Shown here: positions 1 through 10,812 of the stretch, in pieces | Layout: each line of letters begins with the position of its first letter | How positions within the stretch are numbered: the first letter of the stretch is position 1 | Assembly: GCA_018136815.1 (NCBI GenBank) | Contig: CM030932.1 | Location: 3,522,614 to 3,586,613 of the forward strand | Length of the DNA: 64,000 nucleotides | Reading direction: 5' to 3' | Origin: Isochrysis galbana | Taxonomy: Eukaryota; Haptophyta; Isochrysidales; Isochrysidaceae | Notes under the pieces: generated by a model | What the model was told of the DNA's origin: nothing | Database searches by the model: none | Seen by the model: only the letters and a program-made list of their open reading frames with translations | Position numbers and translations under genes: made by a program

Positions 1-1581
1 GCCCAAATATGCGGCAAATATGTAGATGTGTTGATACAAAACTTGTAAACACAAAAGACAAAATACCGATCAATAACCTGGGAGAGGGTCTAGGCCTTCC
101 TGAACGGGAGAGCATCGAGCATCGCGAACCTGTTCCGACAGCTTGGCGTAGACCTCGTGGCTCGTGGAGGAGAAGCCACCCTGGGCAAGGGACTGAAGTG
201 CGCGGCGCTATGTGAGCTAGTCCTGCCAAAATTCGCCCAACCAACTAGTCCTGCCAAATTGCGGCCTGAAAGCGAAAGCGCGCGCCGTAGATATTAAACA
301 TCGATAACAGATAACAGGGTATGTGTATGTGAAAATATTGTTGTAATAGGTAATAGATAACTATGGACATTTGATGGCTCCATTCGATTGATGTCCCATA
401 ATTGACGGAACGACACCTACACTCTCGCACACACTCACAAACACAGTCATATCACATATCACATCGGGCCGCGTTCGGCGGCCGGCTTCGTTTTCTTTGC
501 CCTCTTGCGGTGGTGGGGCGCAAGTCTGACAACCTCTTCAGCTTCTGAGTGGTCGCCATTCTCGTCGTTGTGGTGTGAGCGATCGCGATCGTCGATGCCA
601 TTATTGGTTGATGTGCTAGTCGAGAATGATGATTTGCATGTGCTCCTCGACTGCGACTGCCGTTCATCGTCGAGCATGATCTCATCGATGCCTACCCACT
701 TGCGGCTGTGCTTGTTCCGCGGGCGCGGGCGAGTAGATCTTGATCTCGATGTTTCGGTCGCCGAAAAGGGTGCCGGCGCCGAGGGCGATGAGCGATGACG
801 ACGCCTGAGCCCAAGTGTGTGTGCACGATCTTGTCGCCCACCTTGAATGAAGTCATCGGCGTAGTTAGTCGTCGAGCTCTGAGGGCACCGAGCACCGACC
901 GAGGACTGTCTATAACCGATAGGGCCTGGTAAGACTTTTGCGAAATCGCTCCCCAAATTTCTAGCAAAATTTTTCAAAAATCCCACGGCGAGCCCCCAAA
1001 TTTCCCCAAAGCTTCGAAAAAATTTCTTGTATTTTCAGCATCGCGCGCTGCGCGGGGTGAAATAAAACCACATCAATAGCAATAACATCAATAGCAGCTC
1101 GGTCTGGCGCGCCCTCGCAGGAAATCTCTAGGAGCCAGGACTGAGATCAGCCTTGCTTTGACAGCGCGCCAACGTCCGCCGCCGGAGGCCCGGAGAGCCC
1201 AACTTCGAACCGAGCCCGGGCGCGCTCCGCTGCTTGTTCTCGTGGGCTTTGTGTGATAAGGATTAGATAGCACATAGCACCGCATCACGGTGCGGAGGGC
1301 GCCGTTGCTTGAGGTAATGCTCATGCGTTCCCGGCAACGCACTAATGCGCAAAAGAACAAGCCCCAATCCAAAAGCCCACTCCCGCGTGCGTTTGCACAT
1401 TTAGCCTGTGACACGATGGTCGGTCAACCAGAAGCCAATGAAGTCCACGCCACACATCCTACACGCATGTTGCCACACAGTCCACTCCACCACCGCCATA
1501 GAAATCGCTAAAGACGGCCGCCGATAACGCCGATTAGCAGCCCCAACACCACGGCGCAACCGGCGCACGTCCCAGTGACAC
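1..1581. other. Intergenic, no supported gene
   Basis: No open frame here looks like a protein. The first 30 bases carry CAAATATG motifs like those inside the hAT-like element at 22981-23861. A 13-base direct repeat (CTAGTCCTGCCAAA) occurs at about 211 and 246. The interval also holds the 62-bp dispersed repeat and, near 1508-1580, a hydrophobic reading frame discussed with the gene at 1582-2808. Confidence 0.5.
364..425 (+). repeat. 62-bp dispersed repeat, copy 1
   Basis: This 62-bp stretch, running from TGGACATTTGAT to ACACCTACACTCT, recurs in the same orientation at 58318-58379 with only a few mismatches. The distant copy sits directly beside the target duplication of a hAT-like element. 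No coding capacity is evident in either copy. It is probably a piece of a dispersed non-coding repeat family. Confidence 0.7.
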
Positions 1582-2808
1582 CTACCAGTTGACGACGCGC
1601 CGCCACTCCATTTCCTTTGGTAGGTGCTCCGCAGCACCGGCGCCTGTTGAGCTCATATCGCATGCTCGCCACGAACACGAGGGGTCGACATTGGGAGCGG
1701 TGACGCTGTTGATCAGCCCACGGAAGGGAAGCGACCGGCGCCATTGCATGGTTCCAGTACGGAGGCTAAAGGCGGCCAGCTGAGCCTCCGCCCAGTTGCG
1801 CTCGACGGAAGAGCGCTGCTTAGGCGCGAGACCAAAGTAGGCGACGTGGTCCACAACAGCGAGGCCTTTGGAGAACCAGCCCTTTCCCGCCGCAAAGAGC
1901 GTTTCGGACGTCCCGTTGGGGTGGAGCCGGCCAAGGCCGCCCGAGCTCGACAGCAAGTAGAGGAGGCGGCCACGGTAGAAGCACGGGTTGTGGCAGTTGG
2001 GCCCGCCCAGCGGCAGGCCGCCGCGCTTCTCGCCCGTCGTGAGGTCAACAAGCTCAATGCTCGATGTGCTCGCGAGGTTGTTGTGCATCACCCACACGTG
2101 CCCGAGGGCTACGGCGGCATTGTTGACGTGGGCGGCGTGGGCGCGCACACCCCGGAAGAGCTTGGCGATACCGCGCCGCCCGCCCACGCTGTCGTAGATC
2201 TGGCGCGCGTGCAGCCGGACCTGGCCGGCGCCATACGGCAGCGAAAGGAAGCCGTTGCCCGGCCCGAGCTGAGACGTCATCTCGAGCGAGAGCTGCAGCG
2301 TGCTGCCTGCATCAGAGTCCAGAGCAAAGAGCGTCCTGCTCTCGGGGTCAAAGATCATGTCGTGCAGATACGACGTGGGCAGTGCCCACCAGCCGATAAC
2401 CGAGCGCGCGTTCGGGTTGAGGAGGAGTACTGCATCGCTCAGTCCAGGCAGCCCGCTGCTCTCGTTACGTGGGGCCGCTCCTGCAAACTTGGCGGCGTGC
2501 GCGGCCTTTCGCGGGCGGGAGAGCTTGCCCTGCGATCCCACGAGCAGCGCGCCCGAGCGTGGGCCCACCGCAGACGCCGCATCGACCGGGACCACCCCAT
2601 AGTAGTGGCCCCTCCCTTCGGAGATCCGCCGCCAGCACTGAGTCTGCACATTGTAGGAGAGGAGGGCTGTGTGCGTTGCGAGCACGAGCTCGAGCGAGCC
2701 GACCGGAGCCCCAGCTTCACACCCGTCCGACGCCCACGCCGTAGAGCCCAGCGCGCCGCTGCCGGAGGCGATGGTGCCGCTGAGAGCGCTGCTCGACGCC
2801 GGCGCCAT
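1582..2808 (-). CDS. Beta-propeller-like protein of unknown function
   Basis: A 408-residue frame starting at ATG 2808; the frame stays open slightly upstream but without an ATG. The sequence is not low-complexity. It carries repeated beta-strand-like blades with aromatic and Gly/Asp turns, such as YLHDMIFDPESRTLFALDSD, VWVMHNN..SIELVDLTTGEKRGGLPLGG and CFYRGRLLYLLSSSGGLGRLHPNG. This pattern resembles quinoprotein or kelch-type propellers, but no specific family was recognised. The N-terminus is Ala/Ser-rich and could be a targeting peptide. The stop follows RRVVNW; just beyond it another frame encodes about 20 hydrophobic residues, and a GTAGGT...CTTTAG interval (about 1508-1583) could be an intron, so the true C-terminus is uncertain. 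The antisense frame (1744-2886) is a shadow. Confidence 0.6.
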   Translation of the reverse strand: MAPASSSALSGTIASGSGALGSTAWASDGCEAGAPVGSLELVLATHTALLSYNVQTQCWRRISEGRGHYYGVVPVDAASAVGPRSGALLVGSQGKLSRPRKAAHAAKFAGAAPRNESSGLPGLSDAVLLLNPNARSVIGWWALPTSYLHDMIFDPESRTLFALDSDAGSTLQLSLEMTSQLGPGNGFLSLPYGAGQVRLHARQIYDSVGGRRGIAKLFRGVRAHAAHVNNAAVALGHVWVMHNNLASTSSIELVDLTTGEKRGGLPLGGPNCHNPCFYRGRLLYLLSSSGGLGRLHPNGTSETLFAAGKGWFSKGLAVVDHVAYFGLAPKQRSSVERNWAEAQLAAFSLRTGTMQWRRSLPFRGLINSVTAPNVDPSCSWRACDMSSTGAGAAEHLPKEMEWRRVVNW

Positions 2809-2820
2809 CGCGCGCGCCAA

Positions 2821-5660
2821 CCACAGAGAGAAGAATCGCCCCCCTCCCCCCCTTTTTTTCTATTTCTATTTCTGGACGGCCGGTGACCGGTGACCCCCAC
2901 CTCTGGTTGTCTTTGGCCCCCCGAAACCGATGTGACCTCCAATCAAAAACAAGGTTATTCCCGATGGGCTCACCTCTTCGCGGAATGCAGACGAAATGGG
3001 GAGTAGATGGAGGCCGAGGAAGGGTGGTTGGCCGCCTCTTTTTCTAGCCTCTAGCCTCTAGCCTGGAACCTAGAATGAATTTAAAATTGAATTTAGAATT
3101 TAGTTCGCATGCTGGACTGAGCAGAGGGATCACCGGGTCACCGCGATGGTCGGATCGGCATGACTGGAGCTGGAGCGGCTTTGGCTTTGGTCTTCCAGAA
3201 GAGCTCGCGCCGATCTTGAGGCGGCATCCGCCGGATCCGCCGGCCATTGCGATTGCATGGCTCGGGCCCCAGAGTGAGACCAAAAGCGTGTCGCATTCAT
3301 CCTAGATGATGCGATTTCCAGGCTCTTATTTCCAGGTCCTTCGCCGTGCGGCCACACGGTGAAGCTCAGGTACATCTAGGTTGGTAGGGTTCGTCCCTAG
3401 CGACCTAGAATTCGGGTTCTCGTTTCTTTCCTTCTAGCCTGTTTGTCAGGTCTAGATTCCAGGTTTCCTCCTTTCGGGCAATCTTGACCCAAAGGAGCCA
3501 GGTCGCCTGTTGCTTGCCGTGTGCTTGTCTCAGGCTCTCGGGTTACCTTGTGAAGGCTTGTTTAGCTTCTTGCAAGGCTTGTTGTTTCTTGTTGGGTTCC
3601 GGTTCTTTCTTGGGACCTGCTAACTTTCGTTGTCGTCCAGGCCTGTTCTTCGTAGGTTCTGCTTGGCCTGGTTAGGGTTTCGTTGTCTTCACGCGTTTGG
3701 CGTTCGCGTTGGCGTTCGGAAACTTCCTCTCACATTCCCTAGGTCCGCTACCCTTGGCTCGTAGGTCCTTGCTTCTTTCTTCTCGGTCAAGGTTTTTGGC
3801 GAGCGAGTCGGTTGCTCTACACAGTGTGATATTCTGGTGCCCACTCAGTCCGGACGTGCACCCTGATGTGAGACTTGTCTTCAAACCACGCGCGCTTGCG
3901 CTTGCGCAATAGCGCTTGGTTTAACCCACTGAGAGTGCACGCTCTTTGGGGGGTGAGACAAGGGGTCATCACACCCTTTCGCATGTGTTTGATTGTTTCG
4001 ATTTTTGTCCGGTTGTTCAAGCTTGTTTTGGGCCTGATCACCCCATTACTCGCGTGGACGCTCGACTTAAGTCGGGGGGTGTCGCATCCAGAGTATTTTA
4101 TATACTCTATGCGGATGCGGTGTCTCCATCATGCATGAATCATGCGTTGTGTGGAGAAAATTGAGTGAGTTTTGTTTTCACCAGTGAGTTGCCTCGAAGT
4201 CTCGAAGCTCCGCCGCATTGCACACCGAAATTGTGTTCGTTTGTTCTTACTGATTTCATTGGTTTGTTTGTGCGATGTTGCGTTAGTTTTCGGAGTTTTC
4301 TTGTTGGTGAGTGAGTGATGTGGGGTGGTCACGTGCCTCGTCGCGATGTAGCGCGCTCCCTCCCCCTCTCTCAAGACTTCTCTTCACTCTGTGTCCCTAG
4401 CTTGCCCCATTGAGACTTGCCACGATCAAGCGCGAGCTTGATTCGATACAAACAGCAAACAGGACATTTTATCATGCCAAACACAAGAGACAAGAGACAA
4501 ATTTTCATTTTTGATTTTTGCAACAAACAAAAAACCCCACCCCCCACCCCCCCACTGGCGGTAGGGCTAGGCAAAAATATGTGAGACATATTCAATTGCG
4601 TATTTGGGTCAACTTTTCCGGATTACGGATTACATATCGTTACATTTTTCGTACATATTTCACATATTTACATTTACGTTTACGGCATATTTGGGCGTAG
4701 GGGTAGGGAGGGGGTTGCACGGAAGACGGAAGAAGAGGGAGAGGGGCACACGTCGCTCATGCCAGGCAGGCGAGCTGCGCTCCGCGATCCCTCATTCATG
4801 CCCCCGCCCTCCCCCCACCCTCGTCTTCGTCTCCCAATCAGCTTGTGTCTTCTACACGCCCATGCCCTCTCACAAGAAAGGGAAACGTGTGCGCAGACGA
4901 TGTCTTGGCGTCGGTCAACTTCATGACTCATGACCGGGCTACCACAAAGTGAACACTGTCAAAACCCCTGAAAATTATCCTCGCGCCGTGTACGTACACG
5001 CGGCGCTCAACCAAGCGGCGAAACCACGAAATGCACCCCACGGCTGCGCCGCGAACACACCCAACTCACGGCGCGCGACAATGAACACCCGTCAACTATA
5101 GACTCACCCCCCCCCTACTAAACAAGTGAACGCGCGTATTATTTTTACCACCTACTTGTAATTCTGGTCACGGCCAAGACACCATGTCACTCTGACTACA
5201 TACTACTACTCTACTACTCTACGTATCCATGGGGAGAGACTAGCTCGCCATCTGGTGGCGCAGGCGCCATATACCAAAGAGCGGAATAAGTACTCCTATC
5301 CATGGGGAGACTACAATAGCCTCAGCAGCGTCCGCACTTCGGTCCGGGCGCTGGTGGAGGCGCGCGCGGGGGGGGGGGATGATTGATAGGAGTACATGGG
5401 AAACGCGGGCGACGGGCGCCGGAGAGGAGCCAGATCTCCTCGAAATCACACCGGGATTTCCCTGCGAGTTCGAAGACAGGCTTCATGTTCCTCGCGCTTC
5501 GACTTCCTCCAGCTCGACGATCCCAGGGCAGTTTATATTCATCTCGTCGTATCTCCGAGACGGTTTCTCAGAAGGTCGAGCGCGGCGCGGCTGAGCTAAC
5601 CGCCCGCAATCTCGGAGTACATGGTTGCAGACGTCTAAGTAGACCAGCCCTCTCACCATC
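2821..5660. other. Intergenic, AT-richer patches, no supported gene
   Basis: No convincing ORF was seen. At 3048-3065 a short CTAGCCT tandem occurs. At 4560-4700 there is a cluster of ACATATT and CATATTTGGGC motifs followed by TAGGGGTAGG, which resembles the hAT-like element at 22981 but has no clear paired end. At 4890-4923 about 34 bases match the coding sequence at 6547-6580 with one mismatch. TATCCATGGGGAGA is repeated at about 5224 and 5299. Confidence 0.5.
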
Positions 5661-5675
5661 TCTCAGGGCGTCTCT

Positions 5676-5748
5676 CTCTCCCCCCCCCCCCCCTCTCTTC
5701 CCTCTCTCTCTCTCTCTCTCTTCCCTCTCTCTTCTCTCTGATTTCTCT

Positions 5749-5804
<56 letters not shown>

Positions 5805-5830
5805 CCTCCCTCCCTCTCTCCCTCCCCCCC

Positions 5831-5863
<33 letters not shown>

Positions 5864-6000
5864 ACCCTCTCATAGGCGAGGTGCCCCTGCATCGTTGTCT
5901 TACCACCTCGAGAAGAGAGGACGGGGGACCCGTGTTTTCAATAGCTCTGGCTCGATCTAAGACAATGTTTCCGCCTCGGTTCTCCACGGTTCGAAGGGAA

Positions 6001-6044
<44 letters not shown>

Positions 6045-6196
6045 AGGGGGGGAGAAAAGGGAAGGGGCGGGGGGGGAGAGGGAGAGAACGGGGGGGGGAG
6101 AGAGCGGGGGGAGAGAGGGAGGGAGAGAGGGAGAGAGAGGGGGAGAGAGGGGAGGGAGGGAGGGAGAGGGGAGGGAGGGGGAGAGAGGAGAGAGAG
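5676..6196. repeat. CT microsatellite facing GA microsatellite
   Basis: Long (CT)n with CCCT variants spans roughly 5676-5866. After about 135 bases of mixed sequence, a (GA)n/(GGGA)n tract spans roughly 6003-6196. The two tracts are complementary, so the region could form a large imperfect hairpin or triplex. It lies directly upstream of, and runs into, the N-terminal frame of the SHQW/ankyrin gene. Confidence 0.9.
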
Positions 6197-8740
6197 ATGA
6201 CGCACTGGCCTTTCCGCATCTTGGTGGAGCGGCGGCAGAGCGAGGGAGGGCGATGTGAGGGAGAAAAGGACGAGGGGCAGCCACGCCGCCCTTCCTCTTC
6301 TTCCCGTGCCAGCTTCTCCCGCCGTTCTACCTCCTCCTCCCTCGAGGGGGAGGGGGAGGAGGAGGAGGAGGAGGAGGAGGAGCCGCTGGTTGAGAAGGCA
6401 GCTCCCGCTCCGATGGTGAGCTCGCGGTGGGGACAGGAGGGCGAGCCCTTCCCGCTGTACGTGATGCGCATCAAAGATTTCCTCCTTCTCCACCGCCTCC
6501 CAACGCATAATGAGCTGCTCGAGCAAGGGCTACTAATCGCGCTGAGCGCAGACGATGTCTTGGCGTCTGTCAACTTCATCTCGCACCAGTGGTGTGGCGT
6601 GAAGGAGGCGGACCCGAACGGCGACCACTTGAGAACGATGCAGGAGGTCTTTCGGGCTGTCGCAAATGGTGGCGACATCTTCCGCTCCGAGTGCGACCGC
6701 TCGTCCTTCTTGAAGGGCTACAGCAAGACTAACGCGCAGTTCATCACAGACTTCCGCCGGAGCAGCCGTACAGGCTCACGATCAACCTCTCGAAGCACCT
6801 CGCCAGCGGGGACGCCCTGGTCGTCGCCGATTGGTACGCACCGAAAGGTGCCCTTGCCCTCGCCACATGCTCGACATCAGCAGAAGCCTCTTGAGGAGGA
6901 TTCGGAGAAGGCAGCATCAAGTCGACAAGAAGAAGCCTCGCTGTCAAAGAGTAAGGATGCTTTATCGAGCGAACTGCCCTTGCCCTCGCCACTTGGCGCG
7001 CAGCGGAGGGTGCCGCCGGCAGCACGAGATGGCCTTCCTTCTCCACACCAACCCCTTCAAGCCCACTCGAGAAGCACTCACCTTAGCAACCATAGTCGCC
7101 GTCCGTCGCTATCCCGGCTAGCTAGCCGGTCACAACTGCTGTTGCCAAGGGCACGCCGAAGCACCAACGACTCGTCCGAGACTGCTTCTCCCACCTCCTC
7201 TGGACGAGCTAACCGGTACATGATTGATTCGCTCGGGGAGCTCAAAAGCGCCTTCATCTCCTCGGTGGCCGACGGGTATGTATGGATGGACTACATCTCC
7301 ATCCCGCAGACGATTGGATGCACAACCCCGGAGGAGTATCGTGTTGTGTCCGAAGCGCAGCGACGAGCCATCGCGTCGATCCCTGCGTACGTCTCTCGAG
7401 CGAATAACTTCTGGGTGTGTGCGCCAAGCGGAGTCCTACACGAGGATGGCAACGTGTGTGACTATGTGTCTTGGTCGTTGCGCGGCTGGTGTCGGATGGA
7501 GGAGACGTGTCTTGCGCTCGTGAATCATGGCGATGGCCGGCCCCTGCTGGTGACACAGCCTCTCGGCGAACCTCCAGCGGTGCAGGTTTTGGACTCGATG
7601 GATCGCCTGACTGTCCATACCCAACGCCATTCCGCCGTTCTAACCGGTGCCTTTACCTGCTGCCAACGGGGCCATCGGGTGCCCACAACAGATGGCACGA
7701 ATGTTTGTATGCCATGCGACAAGGAGGCGCTACGTCCGCTCCTCACCAACATGTACCAATCAAAACTGGCCGATCTACGCGCGAATTTCGAGACGCACAC
7801 TTACCGTACGCCCTTTTGGGAAGTGATGTGTCCATCGATGTCCAAGATGGGCCCCTTCTTCAAGCACATGCTGCTTCGAATGAATCGGATCGCGCTCTTG
7901 GCGGACTCAGTAAGCTCACCGACTGAGGATTGGTCGCCACACGTTATGGAGGGGATGCCGACTGCTTTCTCAAAGCCGCTCGACGAGTTGTGTGACGAGG
8001 ACATGGAGGACTACTTGAACACCTGGGGCGTAGGCGGCCTCGACATCCAACGAGAAGAGCTGCCGTCGTTGGCGGTTCGGGAAGGGCATTTGACGCTCCT
8101 TCGCTACATAGTCGAGCAGCACATTGCGCCACTGAACCTCGGCCCGAATCGCGTGGGCCTGACACCTCTTCAAGAGGGAGCCCGAACTGGCACGTTGGAA
8201 GTCGTGGAGTATCTGTTTGAAAGATACGGTGCCGATTCCTTGCTCCTCGATCACCGCAGCATGTCGTCGGGCTGCTCTGCATTGAGTGATGCAGCTATGA
8301 GGGGACATGTGGATGTGGTCAAGTGTCTGTTGTTGCATGGAGCAGATGTGAATACACGCCGGACGGATGGCAAGACGCCGTTGCACTGCGCGGCAGAGTT
8401 TGGATATGCCGAAGTCATCGAGGCGCTTCTGGCATCTGGCGCCGATCCTCTACGGATGGATGTGCTGGGGAGGACGGCGCTGCAATTGGCACCCAAGTGG
8501 CATGGCGTTGTCCGTGCACTGCTTATTGCTGCTGAGGGGCGGGCCAAGCTGCTCGTGCCCTTGGGCCATCCCCCGGCCGATATGCCACAACCTGTTCCCT
8601 TTTTTTCGCTCGATGCGGCGCGCAAGTCGATCACATCGCCGGGTGTAAATCGACTAATGCTGACGGACCTCGTGCGATCTAACCGTGCAACGCCCGGCTT
8701 AGGGAAATTGGCAGCATCCTCACACTTAGGCTTATTCTAA
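6197..8740 (+). CDS. SHQW/SIPQ-motif protein with C-terminal ankyrin repeats
   Basis: An 847-residue frame from ATG 6197; a second ATG at 6413 (residue 73) follows a Glu run and may be the true start. Residues 126-152 hold VNFISHQWCG..ADPNGDHLRTMQEV and residues 361-436 hold YVWMDYISIPQ..QRRAIASIPAYV..WSLRGWCRMEE. These two blocks belong to a domain common in protist proteins that recalls HET/TIR-like signalling folds; that link is inference. Between them lies a Ser/Arg/Pro-rich insert (about 190-338). Residues 490-507 contain a CxxC-type pair. Ankyrin repeats run from about 622 to 782, the best being GKTPLHCAAEFGYAEVIEALLASGADP. The architecture suggests an intracellular sensor or scaffold. 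The insert could be partly an unrecognised in-frame intron. Confidence 0.75.
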   Translation: MTHWPFRILVERRQSEGGRCEGEKDEGQPRRPSSSSRASFSRRSTSSSLEGEGEEEEEEEEEPLVEKAAPAPMVSSRWGQEGEPFPLYVMRIKDFLLLHRLPTHNELLEQGLLIALSADDVLASVNFISHQWCGVKEADPNGDHLRTMQEVFRAVANGGDIFRSECDRSSFLKGYSKTNAQFITDFRRSSRTGSRSTSRSTSPAGTPWSSPIGTHRKVPLPSPHARHQQKPLEEDSEKAASSRQEEASLSKSKDALSSELPLPSPLGAQRRVPPAARDGLPSPHQPLQAHSRSTHLSNHSRRPSLSRLASRSQLLLPRARRSTNDSSETASPTSSGRANRYMIDSLGELKSAFISSVADGYVWMDYISIPQTIGCTTPEEYRVVSEAQRRAIASIPAYVSRANNFWVCAPSGVLHEDGNVCDYVSWSLRGWCRMEETCLALVNHGDGRPLLVTQPLGEPPAVQVLDSMDRLTVHTQRHSAVLTGAFTCCQRGHRVPTTDGTNVCMPCDKEALRPLLTNMYQSKLADLRANFETHTYRTPFWEVMCPSMSKMGPFFKHMLLRMNRIALLADSVSSPTEDWSPHVMEGMPTAFSKPLDELCDEDMEDYLNTWGVGGLDIQREELPSLAVREGHLTLLRYIVEQHIAPLNLGPNRVGLTPLQEGARTGTLEVVEYLFERYGADSLLLDHRSMSSGCSALSDAAMRGHVDVVKCLLLHGADVNTRRTDGKTPLHCAAEFGYAEVIEALLASGADPLRMDVLGRTALQLAPKWHGVVRALLIAAEGRAKLLVPLGHPPADMPQPVPFFSLDAARKSITSPGVNRLMLTDLVRSNRATPGLGKLAASSHLGLF

Positions 8741-9032
8741 CCAGGCTAGCATTCCACTGCCATGGATAGCCTCTCGCGGCACTTGGCACTTGGACGTCGC
8801 TTGACTCAAGATGGCCGTCAACTATGCGCGCAGCAACCGGCAAGCCATGTTGAGTCCTAGCAAAGTAGGGGCGCGTCGAGGCCCATGCTTGATTGCGAAA
8901 GATGGCAAGATGCTAGAGACCATGAGAGAACTCCTAGCCAATTAATGGCAATGGATCCCAAAACCCTGAGATGTCGTGTTCATGTACATACACTACTACT
9001 TAGTTTAGAAAAAAACTAGGTTATAGTTTCAG
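8741..9032. other. 3' flank of the ankyrin gene
   Basis: No ORF is supported here. It is presumably 3'UTR and spacer ahead of the LINE 5' scrap at 9027. Confidence 0.4.
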
Positions 9033-9140
9033 CGATGGAGCGCGCGCCGACCGCTTCCCACCTCCCAGCCCCCCGCCGCCACGACGCCCCACAGGGGCCG
9101 CCTCAAGCCGCCGGAGCCGAAGCGCTCACAGGCCCCCGCC
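9010..9140 (+). mobile_element. LINE 5'-end fragment (family A)
   Basis: The sequence AACTAGGTTATAGTTTCAGCG followed by ATGGAGCGCGC is the same leader seen at the start of the LINE at 36596. The encoded start, MERAPTASHLPAPRRHDAP, parallels MERAPTAPTSQPPAATTP at 36618. The frame closes after about 37 codons and no endonuclease or RT follows, so only the 5' end of the element is present. Confidence 0.7.
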
Positions 9141-9339
9141 CCATCTGACACCGACGTCGACATGACCCCCCCTCCTCGCCACCTCAACAGCCACAGAGAT
9201 AGGGAACAGGCAGAGCCCTGTTCCCTGCAGAACGACTGAGCCAGAGTCTAGCCCAACCGTCTGCTCCCTCCGGTCTGCCTCCCCAACAAGGACTCCCCAT
9301 GGTGGGTGGTAGCACTGCTGACTGCTGCCACCACCATGG

Positions 9340-9520
9340 TGGTAGGGGTAGGCCAGGATATCCGAGATATCCATCGGGATATTTGGGCGGATATGCTGGA
9401 AATGGATATCTCTGGATAGATGTGGGATATTTGGGCGCTGTGAGCGTGCGGTGCCCAAAAAAAAATCGCATTCGGCGCGTCGCCGCAGAGCCGCTGTACC
9501 CCTGCGGCACTCACGATTGG
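9340..9520. repeat. TAGGGGTAGGCC / GATATTTGGGC repeat, degenerate element
   Basis: It begins with TAGGGGTAGGCC, the terminal sequence of the hAT-like MITE at 22981, and contains repeated GATATCC and GATATTTGGGCG motifs. No perfect opposite end or target duplication was found. It is likely a decayed relative. Confidence 0.4.
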
Positions 9521-9769
9521 GAGGTGACAAATCAAGCGAATACGTAATAAACAATGTTGTTACTGTATAGTAATTGCCCATCTCACCACCGAGAGCGCCC
9601 CCCCCCGCTCCTTGCTGCCACCCACCACCATGCACCATGCCACGAGGTGAGCTGCCGCTCTTGCACCTGCCCTGGCGCTAGACGCTAGAGCGCCACCCAC
9701 TCACCTGTGCCTGTGCCCATCTCCTTGCGCAGGTCCACGCCGCTCGCGCCGCTCCGCGCCGCGCAGGAA

Positions 9770-10045
9770 CGCCGACAATTCTGTCGGCGACAACCCTGCG
9801 CGTGTCGCGTGTGAGCGCCGAACGCACGCAGAGCGACTCATCGACCGAGCGCGGCGAAGAGACCGTCGAGGAGGCGTCGGGCGCGAGGGCGGTGCATTTC
9901 GGCCAGCTGTCTACGTTTGTCAATGACCTTCAAGAGGCAAACATAGGGGAGGCCACCACCAAATCCCTGCAAACCATCCTCACGACGAAGGGCGATGAGC
10001 TCGAATTGGAATTGGCGCTCGCCATGGACATGGAAATTTTGTGCA
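9770..10045 (+). CDS. Possible host exon fragment, cut by a gypsy remnant
   Basis: An open frame reads TPTILSATTLRVSRVSAERTQ and continues through an acidic stretch to FGQLSTFVNDLQEANIGEAT and LELALAMD. The composition looks protein-like, with amphipathic helices, and a pyrimidine-rich acceptor-like CTTGCGCAG ends at 9732. From about 10045 onward the plus-strand frame is antisense to integrase coding sequence, so an exon may have been interrupted by a Ty3/gypsy insertion. The protein is not recognised. No partner exon was found downstream, so this stays tentative. Confidence 0.3.
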
Positions 10046-10812
10046 CCACCACCTACAGGCTTGAGGACGAAGTCGTGCGTTTTGGCCATGGAGAGGATGT
10101 AGGATGTCGCAATAAACCACATCAAAGGGATATGCGCCAACCGTGGTGCCGGAAGGAGACGCCAGCGGTTTCGGCAGGGATTTACCCAGGGTGCACTCAT
10201 GGCATTCCCGCACGTGGGTAACGACGTCGGTCGACAGGCCGGACCAGAAGTAGCGAGCGCGGAGGAGGTGAACCATACGCGACACCCCTGGGTGGCCTAG
10301 GTAGTCGTGGTAGGCGCGTAGGTAGCGTTCTCGGAGCGCCTTGGGAACATAGAGTCGTGGAGAGTCGAGATGGTCGACCCTGTGGAGTAGACCTGAGGGA
10401 GAAGCAATCCACTTAGGATCACTCGTCGCCGAGTCGGAAGTGACTACATCCGAGAGGGTTCGTTGCGCGTAGTCGTCGAGGCGAGTAGCTTCGACGATCT
10501 CCCCTAGCGTAGGCGTGCCCACGGCGAGGTAGTCGGCCGAGATAGAGGCCGTGTCAACGGTGGTCGGTCCTAAACTCCGGGACTCAGCCTGCCTGCGTCG
10601 GGCAGTAAGAGTCCGGGTGACCGTAGCGACCGTGACAACGTCCTGCTTACTTTCGGAATCGGATTCGGACATGTCCGTGTCCGGATAGGTCGAGACAGTC
10701 TGTGGGCGGTCGTCACCGCGAGGCTGCGGTAGCGCGACGATCCTAGAAAGTCCGTCGGCGTCGCAATGGTACTTGCCTGGCTTATGGACCACGTCGAAGC
10801 GGTACGGCTAGA
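9980..10812 (-). mobile_element. Ty3/gypsy retrotransposon pol fragment (RNase H end and integrase start)
   Basis: Read on the minus strand, the frame begins with HKPGKYHCDADGLSR, the typical end of gypsy RNase H. After a variable linker it shows the integrase H2C2 zinc-binding domain: H162 and H167 in HDYLGH, C197 and C200 in CHEC. It then enters the integrase core with the first catalytic Asp in FDVVYCDIL (D229). The frame breaks just after that, and the other two core acidic residues, the RT, gag and LTRs are missing. A stop precedes the fragment at about 10810. It is a dead fragment. Confidence 0.85.

Noticed and set aside
1744..2886. 380-residue plus-strand ORF
   Set aside because: It is antisense to the propeller-like gene, Arg/Ala-rich and without domain features; GC-rich antisense openness explains it.
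5383..6258. Long ORFs in the CT/GA tract (also 11295-12851 and 52285-53688)
   Set aside because: They are Ser/Leu, Arg/Glu or Phe/Ser translations of microsatellites open in every frame, with no protein-like sequence.
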